Below are positions 1 to 7,477 of a stretch of 28,325 nucleotides of DNA, piece after piece. Position 1 is the first letter of the stretch. Every line of letters starts with the position of its first letter. The notes beneath the pieces were generated by a model that did not search any database, was not told where the DNA came from, and was given only the letters and a program-made list of their open reading frames with translations. The DNA is from DAOUMU01 sp034409055 (GTDB lineage: Bacteria; Chloroflexota; Anaerolineae; 4572-78; J111), in the NCBI GenBank assembly GCA_034409055.1, contig DAOUMU010000531.1, positions 1-28,325 of the forward strand, written 5' to 3'. Made by a program: the position numbers and the translations under genes.

Positions 1-2
1 AC

Positions 3-593
3 CAATTGGTCGCCCGCTTGCTGTATGGCAGCGGGTTGCGTCTGATGGAGGGGCTGCGTTTGCGGGTTAAAGATATTGATTTTGAGCAGCATCAAATCAT
101 CGTCCGGGCCGGTAAAGGCGATAAGGATCGGAACACTATTTTGCCCGATACCCTCCGGCAGCCGCTCAAGCAGCATCTTCAGAAGGTTAAGGCCCTGCAT
201 CAAAAGGACCTGGCTGTTGGATATGGGGCCGTTTACCTGCCCTACGCTCTGGAACGTAAATACCCCAATGCCAATCGCGAATGGGGTTGGCAGTACGTCT
301 TTCCCTCACCCCGATTATCGGTTGATCCGCGTTCCGGTAAAGTTCGTCGCCATCACCTCGACGAGAGTGGACTGCGTAAAGCTATCAGACAAGCGGCCAA
401 ACAGGTGGGCATCTTCAAGCCGGTCGGGCCTCACACGCTACGCCACTCCTTTGCCACCCACTTGCTCGAAGATGGCTACGACATCCGCACTATCCAGGAA
501 CTGATGGGCCACAAGAGCGTCGAAACAACGATGATCTATACCCACGTCCTCAAGCGTGGCGGCCTGGCCGTGCGCAGCCCTTTGGACGGCTAA
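3..593 (+). CDS. Integron-type tyrosine recombinase (IntI-like), 5' end outside window
   Basis: This is the catalytic C-terminal part (about 197 residues) of a site-specific tyrosine recombinase. The frame is open to the left edge, so the real start is upstream. Counting from the Leu at base 6 as residue 1, the catalytic set is complete: Arg12 (GSGLR), His143 and Arg146 (HTLRH), His169 (GH) and nucleophile Tyr178 (MIYTHV). Residues 79-98 (ALERKYP...WGWQYVFP) match the extra patch that separates integron integrases from XerC/D, and the VRSPLD ending is also IntI-like. Integron integrases recombine attI and attC sites to capture gene cassettes. attI normally lies on the 5' side of intI, which is not visible here, and I see no attC array downstream. 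It may be a lone chromosomal IntI homologue. Confidence 0.9.
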   Translation, partial: QLVARLLYGSGLRLMEGLRLRVKDIDFEQHQIIVRAGKGDKDRNTILPDTLRQPLKQHLQKVKALHQKDLAVGYGAVYLPYALERKYPNANREWGWQYVFPSPRLSVDPRSGKVRRHHLDESGLRKAIRQAAKQVGIFKPVGPHTLRHSFATHLLEDGYDIRTIQELMGHKSVETTMIYTHVLKRGGLAVRSPLDG

Positions 594-619
594 GGCAAAG
601 CCTACATCCAAAACCTGTT

Positions 620-973
620 TTATGATGCTGTTTCCAAACGACTGGGAGCAGACAGAATGGCGCCCAAAACACCTTTCATTTCTTCGTAGGCAGCGTCGTC
701 AACGGCAAACGTAATATCCCATTCAGCCTCACTTTTTTGAGGCAGTCGAATCTGGAGTCTGTTTCGACTGAGTTTGGCCTGCCTGATTTTGAAGTGACCA
801 CATGCCTCCTCTTTATGGGTTTCAACGTAGCAGCTACCATCATCGGGCATTTCAAATTGCCTCTGGATCAAGAAGTAGGCTTTATCACTCTCCCCCTCCT
901 CCTCAAACATAACCTGGAAGTACTCACCCCCTTTTTCGGAAGCTGATACATGTTTGGCATGTAGTTTGTTCAT
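620..973 (-). CDS. Small Imm10-like protein (hypothetical)
   Basis: A 117-residue soluble, acidic protein with no signal peptide or membrane segment. The pattern in the middle and C-terminal half (YFLIQRQFE, then YVETH, then a LSRNRLQIRL strand, an ITFAVDD strand and a final helix) resembles the Imm10 immunity-protein family. That assignment rests on pattern memory only. If correct, it would bind and neutralise a toxin, but no toxin gene is visible nearby, so it could be an orphan immunity gene or have another role. The ATG start is supported by a GAGGAA ribosome site a few bases upstream and a promoter at 1014-1043. It is tail-to-tail with the integron integrase, 26 bases away, where cassette-like small genes would not be surprising. 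Confidence 0.7.
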   Translation of the reverse strand: MNKLHAKHVSASEKGGEYFQVMFEEEGESDKAYFLIQRQFEMPDDGSCYVETHKEEACGHFKIRQAKLSRNRLQIRLPQKSEAEWDITFAVDDAAYEEMKGVLGAILSAPSRLETAS

Positions 974-1013
974 TTCATTCCTCGAACAATTATTGATATA
1001 CCCCCCGCATAAT

Positions 1014-1043
1014 AGTATACCGCATATTCACAACCCTGTGCAA
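1014..1043 (-). promoter_or_regulatory. Sigma70-type promoter for the Imm10-like gene
   Basis: Read on the minus strand, TTGCAC (1038-1043) is followed by an 18-base spacer and TATACT (1014-1019). Transcription would start near 1007, leaving a leader of about 33 bases that carries the GAGGAA ribosome site of the 620-973 gene. Spacing and position are both good. Confidence 0.5.
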
Positions 1044-1128
1044 GCTCAAATGCCAATCAAGTTCATTTACCTTCGTGCAACATCCGCACTTCCTGCGGTC
1101 GCCGCTATCCATCCGCTGACCTATAGAC

Positions 1129-2703
1129 TTACATAATCACCACCTGCCCACAATACTCACACCGGTCCGTACCCAATTCCAGCGGGCCACCGCAATGAGG
1201 GCAGGCAAACGACTCCACCTGAATAGGCTCGCCCAGCTTGATCAACGCCGCATTGACCTCGGCCAACTGCTCCCGCAGTTCCTTCATCCGAGCCAGGTAA
1301 GCCTGCCCGGAAACCTCGCCCCCATCTTGCAGTTTCTTCAGGTCCTCAATGCTCTCGTGCAACATCCGCCGGCGCGCCTTTTGCGCTTCAACCGTCATCC
1401 CTTCCGCACTCACCCTTAGGGTAGGCGCCGGTTTCAGCGAAGCCAGCACGTAAGCCACAATGGCAATCACCACACACACCAGTAAGCCGCCCAGGATGGG
1501 CGTGTACCAAAACGGGGCCGTGCTCTTGTCGAGCGTGTATAGGATCATCTGGCCGCTATCGGCCACAATAAAACCGTTCGTGCCGGTCAGCTTGCCCACC
1601 TCGACCCGGCCAATGCTGCCCTGGGCCTCGAAACTGGTCAGCCGTCCCCCCTGCGAGTCAAACACGGTCACACCGCCCCCATCATCGCCAATGATGATAG
1701 CCTGCCCGTCCAACTCGTCGGAACCGATTCCGGCAATCTCGGTCACTTTAGAGCCGACATCGTCAGACCACAACGTCTGTCCGCTCTGGCTAAACGCCCA
1801 CACCCCCCCGTTCTTACCCCCGACAATCATCTCGGTCGTCGCCGGATCGCCATCCACCTCGGCCGGCCGGATCTCGTTGACAGCCTGCCCCACGTTAGCG
1901 CTCCACACTTCCTGGCCGTCCTCACCCCGGTGAACGGTTAGCTTCCCGCTGACCCCCCCGACCAGGACACGTCCCTCCAGGGGACCGCCCAGGGGAAAAG
2001 ACCGCAAGCGGCGTAACCCGCCGCTGGCCGTGGTCCGCCACAACTCCTGCCCCTGTCCGCTCAACGTGACCACCAGTCCCCTCTCATCACCGGCCGTGAC
2101 CACGTCGCCGCCGGGTAACGCTACGTCATCCAAACCCCGCAACGAGGCCCCCTCTGGCAAGTTGTACCGCCACAACACCTCACCCTGCGCCGATAGAGCC
2201 AACAAGCGCCCATTCTGGTCCCCGACGATCACCTCACTCTGGCCATCATTTTCAAAATCCAGGGCGGCTGCCCGACCCGGCGCGCCCAGCTCTGGTAACC
2301 TCTGCTCCCAAAGCAATCTATCCTGGCCGGTGAAGGCGATGGCTTTGGCTCGCTCGCCATCCCAGGTGTAGGCCACAATATCCGGCACATCGTCACCATC
2401 CACATCACCCTGAGTGGAGGTCAGAGGCTGGGGCCACTGTTTTTCAACCAGTGGCTTGCCCTGCGCATCCAGCACCTTGATCCCCTCCGCATCCTCCATA
2501 AACACGTCCCGCTGCTTATCCCCGGTCAAATCGGTGATGTTCACACTTAAAGCCCCCCTGGCCGGGATATTCCAGACGGCATTGGCCGAGTATTTGTCAC
2601 GGTTAGCCGTGCCGCTCAACGTGAGGGCGATCGTACAAGCCATCACCACCACCATCAACACCACCGCTAATAGCACAATAATCAGGGTTCGATTCGATTT
2701 CAT
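1129..2703 (-). CDS. Membrane-anchored PQQ/FG-GAP-like propeller protein with C-terminal zinc ribbon
   Basis: About 524 residues. One N-terminal membrane segment (residues 7-28) leads into an extracytoplasmic region (about 40-395) of propeller-like repeats, with recurring GDxDGDxxxD, VIVGDxNGxLxAL and G.xLW motifs as in PQQ-like/FG-GAP beta-propellers. A second membrane segment follows (398-423), then a cytoplasmic helical stretch (about 430-490) and a CxxC...CxxC zinc ribbon (Cys501, 504, 515, 518). An in-frame GTG lies 12 bases upstream, but the ATG at 2703 is preferred because GGAGG stands five bases before it. It lies downstream of the 2901-4145 zinc-ribbon gene on the same strand, separated by about 200 bases of repeats. 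Substrate or ligand is unknown. The layout suggests an outside sensor or scaffold linked to a cytoplasmic metal-binding tail. Confidence 0.8.
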   Translation of the reverse strand: MKSNRTLIIVLLAVVLMVVVMACTIALTLSGTANRDKYSANAVWNIPARGALSVNITDLTGDKQRDVFMEDAEGIKVLDAQGKPLVEKQWPQPLTSTQGDVDGDDVPDIVAYTWDGERAKAIAFTGQDRLLWEQRLPELGAPGRAAALDFENDGQSEVIVGDQNGRLLALSAQGEVLWRYNLPEGASLRGLDDVALPGGDVVTAGDERGLVVTLSGQGQELWRTTASGGLRRLRSFPLGGPLEGRVLVGGVSGKLTVHRGEDGQEVWSANVGQAVNEIRPAEVDGDPATTEMIVGGKNGGVWAFSQSGQTLWSDDVGSKVTEIAGIGSDELDGQAIIIGDDGGGVTVFDSQGGRLTSFEAQGSIGRVEVGKLTGTNGFIVADSGQMILYTLDKSTAPFWYTPILGGLLVCVVIAIVAYVLASLKPAPTLRVSAEGMTVEAQKARRRMLHESIEDLKKLQDGGEVSGQAYLARMKELREQLAEVNAALIKLGEPIQVESFACPHCGGPLELGTDRCEYCGQVVIM

Positions 2704-2747
2704 CCTTACCTCCACTCCAAACTAGCCATATCCTGTCAAACATTTTA

Positions 2748-2800
2748 ACCTGGCTACAATGCTCTGCGTTGTAGCCCAAATCGGACACTCAGCGTCCCCA
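2748..2800. repeat. 53-bp double-hairpin repeat, copy 1
   Basis: Contains stem-loop 1 (GGCTACAA / TTGTAGCC, 9-base loop) followed by a second palindrome, GGACACTCAGCGTCC. One arm of the second palindrome carries a G-to-A change relative to copies 2 and 3. The other copies are at 2847-2899 and 7124-7176. The arrangement is REP-like: two hairpins with a short linker, in intergenic DNA. Confidence 0.85.
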
Positions 2801-2810
2801 GCAAAAACAT

Positions 2811-2848
2811 CACGTTTCACGCTTCACGTTTCACGCTTCACGTTTCAC
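2811..2848. repeat. 14-bp tandem repeat (2.7 units)
   Basis: CACGTTTCACGCTT is repeated directly 2.7 times between two copies of the 53-bp element. Related ACGTTTTACGCTTTACG strings occur inside the 208-bp palindromic elements at 4382 and 16663. Confidence 0.8.
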
Positions 2849-2899
2849 CTGGCTACAATGCTCTGCGTTGTAGCCCAAATCGGACGCTCAGCGTCCCCA
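2847..2899. repeat. 53-bp double-hairpin repeat, copy 2
   Basis: Same orientation as copy 1, one mismatch to it. Both palindromes are intact (GGCTACAA/TTGTAGCC and GGACGCTCAGCGTCC). It ends two bases before the stop codon of the 2901-4145 gene, so the transcript of that gene would carry the hairpins directly after translation ends. Confidence 0.85.
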
Positions 2900-2900
2900 A

Positions 2901-4145
2901 CTACCTTACCTGGAGACGATCATAGCCAAAACGCATCACATTTAAAACATCCCAGGCATCAAACGAAGTCGAGGCAGCAGCCTTGACCACAACCCGCCCC
3001 TCGCCGGCTTCTGCCTGCTCGACCACAAAGCGGCTGTTGGGAATGGTCTGCCCGGCCTGAATGGGCTGGATTTCGTATGTGTCTGGGCTAACACTAATCG
3101 AAAACTGCAACTGGTGTTGGGCCTGGCTTGACCCCGAGCGCCACTTATGTTTACCACTGATACGACTGCGTTTCCAATAGCCCTGGCGGGCCTTGACCCG
3201 CTCAACGAGTGACAGACGTAACACATTACCATCATACAAGCACGTCTTGAGGCGCAGCCACTCATCCCGGTAGTAAACAATCGGTTGGCCTGATTGGCTA
3301 GTTTTGCGCCGGGTAGCTTTGCTCTCCTGCTCCGCCCCGGTCAGATCCAGCCAACCCACCAAAGTTCGCTTGGGAGACACGTCATCTTTAACTATTTCAA
3401 AAATGGTCCGGGCCAGATCAAACTTTGGCCCAAATTTCGGCGCTCTCCCCTGCCGGCCGACCACAATTAAACCAATCACCGCCCCCACCCATAGTGTCAG
3501 GGCCACCAGGCTAAAAGTTAAGATGTTGTAGCCCATCGCCAGGTCAACGCCCAGAAAAGGCAAACCGGCCGGGAAAAGCAACCAAAGCATCCACAGCCAG
3601 CGCTTACGTTGCTTGTTGAACTTCTCAGCCTCTTCCTGGGCTTGATCCATCACTTCCACAATTTCGCGAGGAGATTGGTTGAAATCCATAAAAACCGTCC
3701 GGGTTCCTTTTCCGGTCGGCGGCTGGGGTCGATGGGCCGGTGGGGTGGATACGTCACGCGGGGGAGGCTCAGTAACCGGCGACGACTTGGCCTCAGCAGA
3801 GGAAGAGAGAGGTTGGGCCGGTTCGGTCGGCGGCATCGTGGCCGGTGAGAGAGGGTCAATGGCAGAGGACAGACCGATTAAAGTCTCGTCTACATCAGAG
3901 TCCGGTAAGGGTTGGCCCGACTGCTCAACCCGGTAACGTACACGCTGGCGTAGATAAGCCCGGTCTTGAGGTTCAACCAACTCGGCCACCTGGTTAAACG
4001 TAGCCTCAGCCTGGGGCGAGTTCGCCACAATCTGGGCTACGGCCTCCTCGATCAGTTGCTCAACACGCGCATCAATAAATCGCCCACACGAACCACAGAC
4101 TGTGGCCCCTGGCTTGAGAGTAGCATGGCAGTACTGGCACTGCAT
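2901..4145 (-). CDS. Zinc-ribbon membrane protein of unknown function
   Basis: A 414-residue protein. It begins with a CxxC...CxxC zinc ribbon (Cys3, 6, 17, 20), then a helical region (25-75), a Pro/Ser-rich linker (95-150), a basic stretch and two membrane segments (about 183-203 and 206-230). A soluble C-terminal domain (about 240-414) is rich in beta strands and Lys/Arg. The start is supported by GGAGG eight bases upstream of the ATG. I do not recognise the C-terminal domain. Genes with an N-terminal zinc ribbon, a disordered linker and membrane helices are common in Chloroflexota and are usually of unknown function. The next gene on this strand (1129-2703) also has a zinc ribbon and two membrane segments, so the two may act together. 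Confidence 0.75.
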   Translation of the reverse strand: MQCQYCHATLKPGATVCGSCGRFIDARVEQLIEEAVAQIVANSPQAEATFNQVAELVEPQDRAYLRQRVRYRVEQSGQPLPDSDVDETLIGLSSAIDPLSPATMPPTEPAQPLSSSAEAKSSPVTEPPPRDVSTPPAHRPQPPTGKGTRTVFMDFNQSPREIVEVMDQAQEEAEKFNKQRKRWLWMLWLLFPAGLPFLGVDLAMGYNILTFSLVALTLWVGAVIGLIVVGRQGRAPKFGPKFDLARTIFEIVKDDVSPKRTLVGWLDLTGAEQESKATRRKTSQSGQPIVYYRDEWLRLKTCLYDGNVLRLSLVERVKARQGYWKRSRISGKHKWRSGSSQAQHQLQFSISVSPDTYEIQPIQAGQTIPNSRFVVEQAEAGEGRVVVKAAASTSFDAWDVLNVMRFGYDRLQVR

Positions 4146-4700
4146 AGTATTATCCTCCAGAATTAGTTAGATCGTTGGTTAGTTAGTTTCTGTTGCAAAA
4201 TGTAGCCAGGGCATCCCTATGCCCGCCGTAGACACTCCGAGACCCTCAATCCGAGTTGCCTCGCCCCTACCCCACCCTGAATTATTGAGGTGATACAAAA
4301 GCCAGATGCGCCAGGACAGCCTCATCGTGTATTTCCCCATCCGTGGTCATCTTTCCCCCAACACAACCTCGAATAACATACTACATCAAACCAGAATTTG
4401 GCTTGCCAGCGGGGCAAAAAGTAACTTCCGCTTGATGTCGCTAGCCAACTCGTAAAACGTAAAACGTGAAGCGTAACGACTTATCTACAGCTCATTTTTA
4501 CGTTTTACGCTTTACGTTTTACGTGGTTGGATGCTTTATGAGGTTGCCTTACCGGAAGTTACTTTTTCATTGTCAATTCTGGTTCTATGTACTAACCAAC
4601 TATATTGACGAATCCAACAATTAAACTACAATAAGCCCTTACGATTGAAATTGCACCTTCAAACCAATCGTAAATCGTAAATCCAAAATCCCAAATCACT
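4146..4700. other. Gene-free region between divergent genes
   Basis: A 555-base region between the divergent zinc-ribbon gene and the first glycosyltransferase. It holds the 208-bp palindromic element (4382-4589) and an AT-rich tail with short direct repeats of CGTAAAT near 4670. I see no convincing coding frame or clear promoter. The upstream regions of both genes lie here, so regulatory sites are expected. Confidence 0.6.
4382..4589. repeat. 208-bp palindromic MITE-like element, copy A
   Basis: The ends are imperfect terminal inverted repeats (CATCAAACCAGAATT at the left; its counterpart at the right reads CATAGAACCAGAATT on the other strand). Just inside is a second inverted pair, AAAAAGTAACTTCCG / CGGAAGTTACTTTTT, and the centre holds opposed CGTAAAACGTAAAACG-type strings. 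Almost the whole element could fold into one long hairpin. A second copy of the same length lies inverted at 16663-16870, with about nine in ten positions identical by eye. There is no coding capacity. This fits a non-autonomous miniature element, though a clean target-site duplication is not visible. Confidence 0.85.
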
Positions 4701-5990
4701 GTGGTTTCTGTGAAAACCAAAATCCTCTACACTGCTTTTGATGTCGTTCCCAGCGCCAAGGGGGCCAGCACTCACATCACCTACTTTGCCCGTGGCCTGG
4801 TTGAAGCCGGTTACGATTTAACCCTGATCACCGCTGGCGACCCGGCCTTGCCTGAGTGCGACACCTATTTTGGGGCGACGCTACTGCGCGTGCCCGCCGG
4901 CGACGAGCCAAATTTTCTCAAACGAGCCCTCGCCTTTGGCCACTACACCCTGACCCATATGACTGAAGCTGGCCCCTATCCGGTCGTTCACGTCCGCTCA
5001 ATCTGGAGCGGCTTTCCCCTGGCCGAAGCCAGGCAGCGCTTCGGCTACAGACTATTGTATGAAGTAAATGGCTTACCCAGCATTGAAATGAAATACCACT
5101 ACCCCGCCCTGCGCAATGCGCCCGCCCTCGACAAAATCAGGGAGTGGGAGGCCGCAACGCTACACTTGGCCGATGCGATTATTTGCCCATCGAATGTTAC
5201 CGCCGCCTACATCACCAGCCTGGGAGTTTCACCGCATAAAATCACGACGATTCCCAATGGGATAGATCCCCAATGCTTTCGTCCCGATTTACCTCAACCC
5301 CAAAACGACCAGAGCCAAACAGAGGCGAAGCAAACTAGCCAAAGCCCAACAGCATCCCTCCCCACCATTCTCTACATTGGTACCCTGGCCGACTGGCAGG
5401 GATTGGAAACGCTCATCACCGCTATGCCCCTGATATTGGTCAGGCGGCCGGCACAACTGCGCCTGGTGGGGCGTGGTCGCAAGCGCCAACGTAAACTGTT
5501 ACAAAAACGCCTGCGCAAATTGGGCCTGGACGGTTATGTCAGTCTTGAACCGGCTGTATCCCACGACCAGATACCGGCCATCATTGCCCAGGCCGATGTG
5601 GGCGTAGCCCCCCTAAGCTATAACGACCGCAACGTTACCCAGGGTTGCTGTCCGCTTAAGATTTTGGAATACATGGCCTGTGGTCGACCGGTCGTGGCCT
5701 CGAACCTCCCGGTCGTGCGTGAACTGGTCTGTCCCGGAACCGAAGCCTTACTTTTTGACCCAGACGACCCGGCCGACCTGGCCCAAAACATTTTGGCCAT
5801 ATTAGACGACCCAACGCTGGCCGCACGCTTGGGGGCCAATGCTGCCGCCCGCGCTCATCGACAATTCACCTGGCAGCAAGCCCAGGCCCGTTTACTTGAA
5901 GTGTACCAGTCGCTGTTGAACCGGTCAAGAGTTGCCGGTAGATCTCAAGATTTTGCCTCAATTCACGATTTGGGGCAAAGTTACGAATGA
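4701..5990 (+). CDS. GT4-family glycosyltransferase
   Basis: A 429-residue GT-B glycosyltransferase. The N-terminal Rossmann half (residues 6-180) starts ILYTAFDVVPSAKGASTHI, typical of an acceptor-binding domain with a Gly-rich loop. The donor half includes PNGIDP (185-190), YIGTLADWQG (225-234), and EYMACGRPVVASNLP (323-337), which binds the nucleotide sugar. The first Glu of the usual EX7E motif is replaced by Gly315, as in the PLKILEYMACG subgroup. A Gln/Ser/Thr-rich insert lies at 197-219. The start is uncertain: GTG 4701 has no obvious ribosome site, and GTG 4710 is an alternative. It converges on a second GT4 gene and the two overlap by 125 bases. It probably acts in cell-surface glycan synthesis, with sugar and acceptor unknown. 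Confidence 0.88.
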   Translation: MVSVKTKILYTAFDVVPSAKGASTHITYFARGLVEAGYDLTLITAGDPALPECDTYFGATLLRVPAGDEPNFLKRALAFGHYTLTHMTEAGPYPVVHVRSIWSGFPLAEARQRFGYRLLYEVNGLPSIEMKYHYPALRNAPALDKIREWEAATLHLADAIICPSNVTAAYITSLGVSPHKITTIPNGIDPQCFRPDLPQPQNDQSQTEAKQTSQSPTASLPTILYIGTLADWQGLETLITAMPLILVRRPAQLRLVGRGRKRQRKLLQKRLRKLGLDGYVSLEPAVSHDQIPAIIAQADVGVAPLSYNDRNVTQGCCPLKILEYMACGRPVVASNLPVVRELVCPGTEALLFDPDDPADLAQNILAILDDPTLAARLGANAAARAHRQFTWQQAQARLLEVYQSLLNRSRVAGRSQDFASIHDLGQSYE

Positions 5991-7071
5991 CAGTTTGCCG
6001 GGCCGCCCGTCCCAGGGCCGCCCGGCGTTCCGGTGATCCCGTCACCAACTCGGTCACGGCCTCAGCCAGCGCATCGATATCGCCGGGCGGGATGAGCAGT
6101 CCGTTTTCGTTGTCACGCACCACGTCAGGGATGCCGCCTACGTTTGTAGCCACCACGCTACATTCACAGGCCATTCCTTCGAGCAAGGCATTAGGCAAAC
6201 CATCACGTAGCGACGGGAGTACCAACACATCGAGTAGATTATAAAAAGAAGGCAGTTGGTCCCGGTTGATGTAAGGCGTAGTATGTAAGTTCAAGTCAGG
6301 ATTCTGAACCTGGAAGACTCGCCAAATATCGGCGTCGTCCTGACGAACACCGCCGACCAATAACAGGGCCGGGGAAGGAGCGCCTATCTTCAAAACCCTG
6401 GCCGCGACACGCGTGAAAGCCGGCAAGAGAATGGTTAATCCTTTTTTCAGGCGAGCTTCACCGACAAAACCAACCACAGGCGTCTGGTCATCCAATCCCA
6501 GCTTGGCCTTCAGAGCTACGTCAGGCAGAGCAGGAGCAAAGTGGGTAGCGTCTACCCCATTGGGGATAATATACGCCTGACGACCTGGCTGCAAGGCATC
6601 AATTTTGCGGGCCAGGTCGCCTGAGACGGCCGTCACCGCATCGGCCCTGGCCAGGGCCCACACAATGGAACCGGCTTGCCCTGGTTTGAAAACAGCACGA
6701 TCCAAATCATTACCCCGGGCGCTAACCACCGTCGGTACACCCAGATAGCGCCCGGCATAGACGGTCACAAATCCCGCCCCAACCAGGTAATAGCCGTGCA
6801 AAATATCAAAGCCTATTTGGGCGTGTAATCTGGTCACCAACTCAAACCAGGCCGTCCGGGTATCCTCAACGCGGCGGTAGATACCCAGACGGTGTAATGT
6901 GACCCCATCTTCCCTTGTCTGGGTGACCTGGTTCGGCCCGACAGCTCGGCTGGGTACACACACGTGAACGGTATGGCCACTGGCCACCAGCCCCCGGACC
7001 AGCCGCCGCGCCGAGATAGCCAACCCACCCGGATCGGGCGGATATTTGTCGGACAACAAACAAACGTTCAT
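5866..7071 (-). CDS. GT4-family glycosyltransferase
   Basis: A 401-residue GT-B retaining glycosyltransferase starting at ATG 7071. The N-terminus (LLSDKYPPDPGGLAISARRL) is a classic GT4 acceptor-domain opening. Donor-domain motifs are IPNGVDATHF (169-178), VGFVGEARLKKG (200-211), and SLRDGLPNALLEGMACECS (287-305), with Glu298 the C-terminal Glu of EX7E; the first position is Asp290. A TTG 15 bases upstream is also in frame, but ATG makes a natural N-terminus. The ribosome site is weak. The recognisable domain ends near LEIYRQLLTG (376-384), just where the opposite gene's domain also ends, and the last 17 or so residues read antisense through the other gene. Probably a surface polysaccharide or glycolipid enzyme. 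Confidence 0.88.
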   Translation of the reverse strand: MNVCLLSDKYPPDPGGLAISARRLVRGLVASGHTVHVCVPSRAVGPNQVTQTREDGVTLHRLGIYRRVEDTRTAWFELVTRLHAQIGFDILHGYYLVGAGFVTVYAGRYLGVPTVVSARGNDLDRAVFKPGQAGSIVWALARADAVTAVSGDLARKIDALQPGRQAYIIPNGVDATHFAPALPDVALKAKLGLDDQTPVVGFVGEARLKKGLTILLPAFTRVAARVLKIGAPSPALLLVGGVRQDDADIWRVFQVQNPDLNLHTTPYINRDQLPSFYNLLDVLVLPSLRDGLPNALLEGMACECSVVATNVGGIPDVVRDNENGLLIPPGDIDALAEAVTELVTGSPERRAALGRAARQTVIRNFAPNRELRQNLEIYRQLLTGSTATGTLQVNGPGLAAR

Positions 7072-7100
7072 ACTAAACGGCAGCAAAAGATTTTGAATTT

Positions 7101-7122
7101 GTAGTAACGACTTCAGTCGTTT
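7101..7122. repeat. Short palindromic repeat (AACGACTnnAGTCGTT family)
   Basis: The core is two 7-base arms (AACGACT / AGTCGTT) around two bases, here in inverse orientation to the copies at 13050-13071 and 15148-15169. It is followed directly by copy 3 of the 53-bp element. Confidence 0.8.
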
Positions 7123-7123
7123 G

Positions 7124-7176
7124 ACCTGGCTACAATGCTCTGCGTTGTAGCCAAAATCGGACGCTCAGCGTCCCCA
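7124..7176. repeat. 53-bp double-hairpin repeat, copy 3
   Basis: Same orientation as copies at 2748 and 2847, one mismatch to copy 2 in the linker between the two hairpins. It lies between the divergent glycosyltransferase and the cysteine-rich small protein, 25 bases before the latter's start. Confidence 0.85.
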
Positions 7177-7201
7177 GTAACTATTTAGTCAGGAGACAAC
7201 A

Positions 7202-7477
7202 ATGGCAGCTCAATGCGAAATGATTGTCGGTTTTTTAGTACCGCATCGTTGCCCTAATAAAGCAGTAACCGCCTGCGTCAAGTGTGGTCGCCGGTTTTGC
7301 GACGGGCATGTCAATATTATGCCAGGTGGGCTAATCTGTACCGCCTGTCAGCAGGGTTTAGAGCAACCGGTAGCCGTAGCCCAGACAGCCCGCACCTTTG
7401 ACGATGAGGACATTTTAGTGTTCTCATCCACAGGCGCCTTTGATGAAGCCGACGACTTGTTTGCCGATCTGAGTTAA
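7202..7477 (+). CDS. Small cysteine-rich (treble-clef-like) protein, hypothetical
   Basis: A 91-residue protein. Residues 5-49 carry eight possible zinc ligands: Cys5, Cys17, Cys25/Cys28 (CVKCG), Cys33, His36 (FCDGH) and Cys46/Cys49 (CTAC). The CxxCGRRFCxxH core resembles eukaryote-like B-box, AN1 or FYVE treble-clef fingers. The acidic tail (66-91) is Asp/Glu/Phe-rich and probably disordered. There is no signal peptide or membrane segment. AGGAGACAACA before the ATG is a good ribosome site. It converges on the radical SAM gene, sharing TTAA so that the two stop codons overlap by four bases. Function unknown; a small zinc-binding adaptor is the simplest reading. Confidence 0.75.
   Translation: MAAQCEMIVGFLVPHRCPNKAVTACVKCGRRFCDGHVNIMPGGLICTACQQGLEQPVAVAQTARTFDDEDILVFSSTGAFDEADDLFADLS

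Noticed and set aside
594..1128. attC cassette sites after the integron integrase
   Set aside because: No pair of RYYYAAC/GTTRRRY-type ends enclosing an imperfect palindrome was found. The small gene there also runs towards the integrase with its own promoter.
2811..2899. CRISPR array
   Set aside because: Repeats here are a 14-bp tandem array and two copies of a palindromic element without regular unique spacers, and no cas genes are present.
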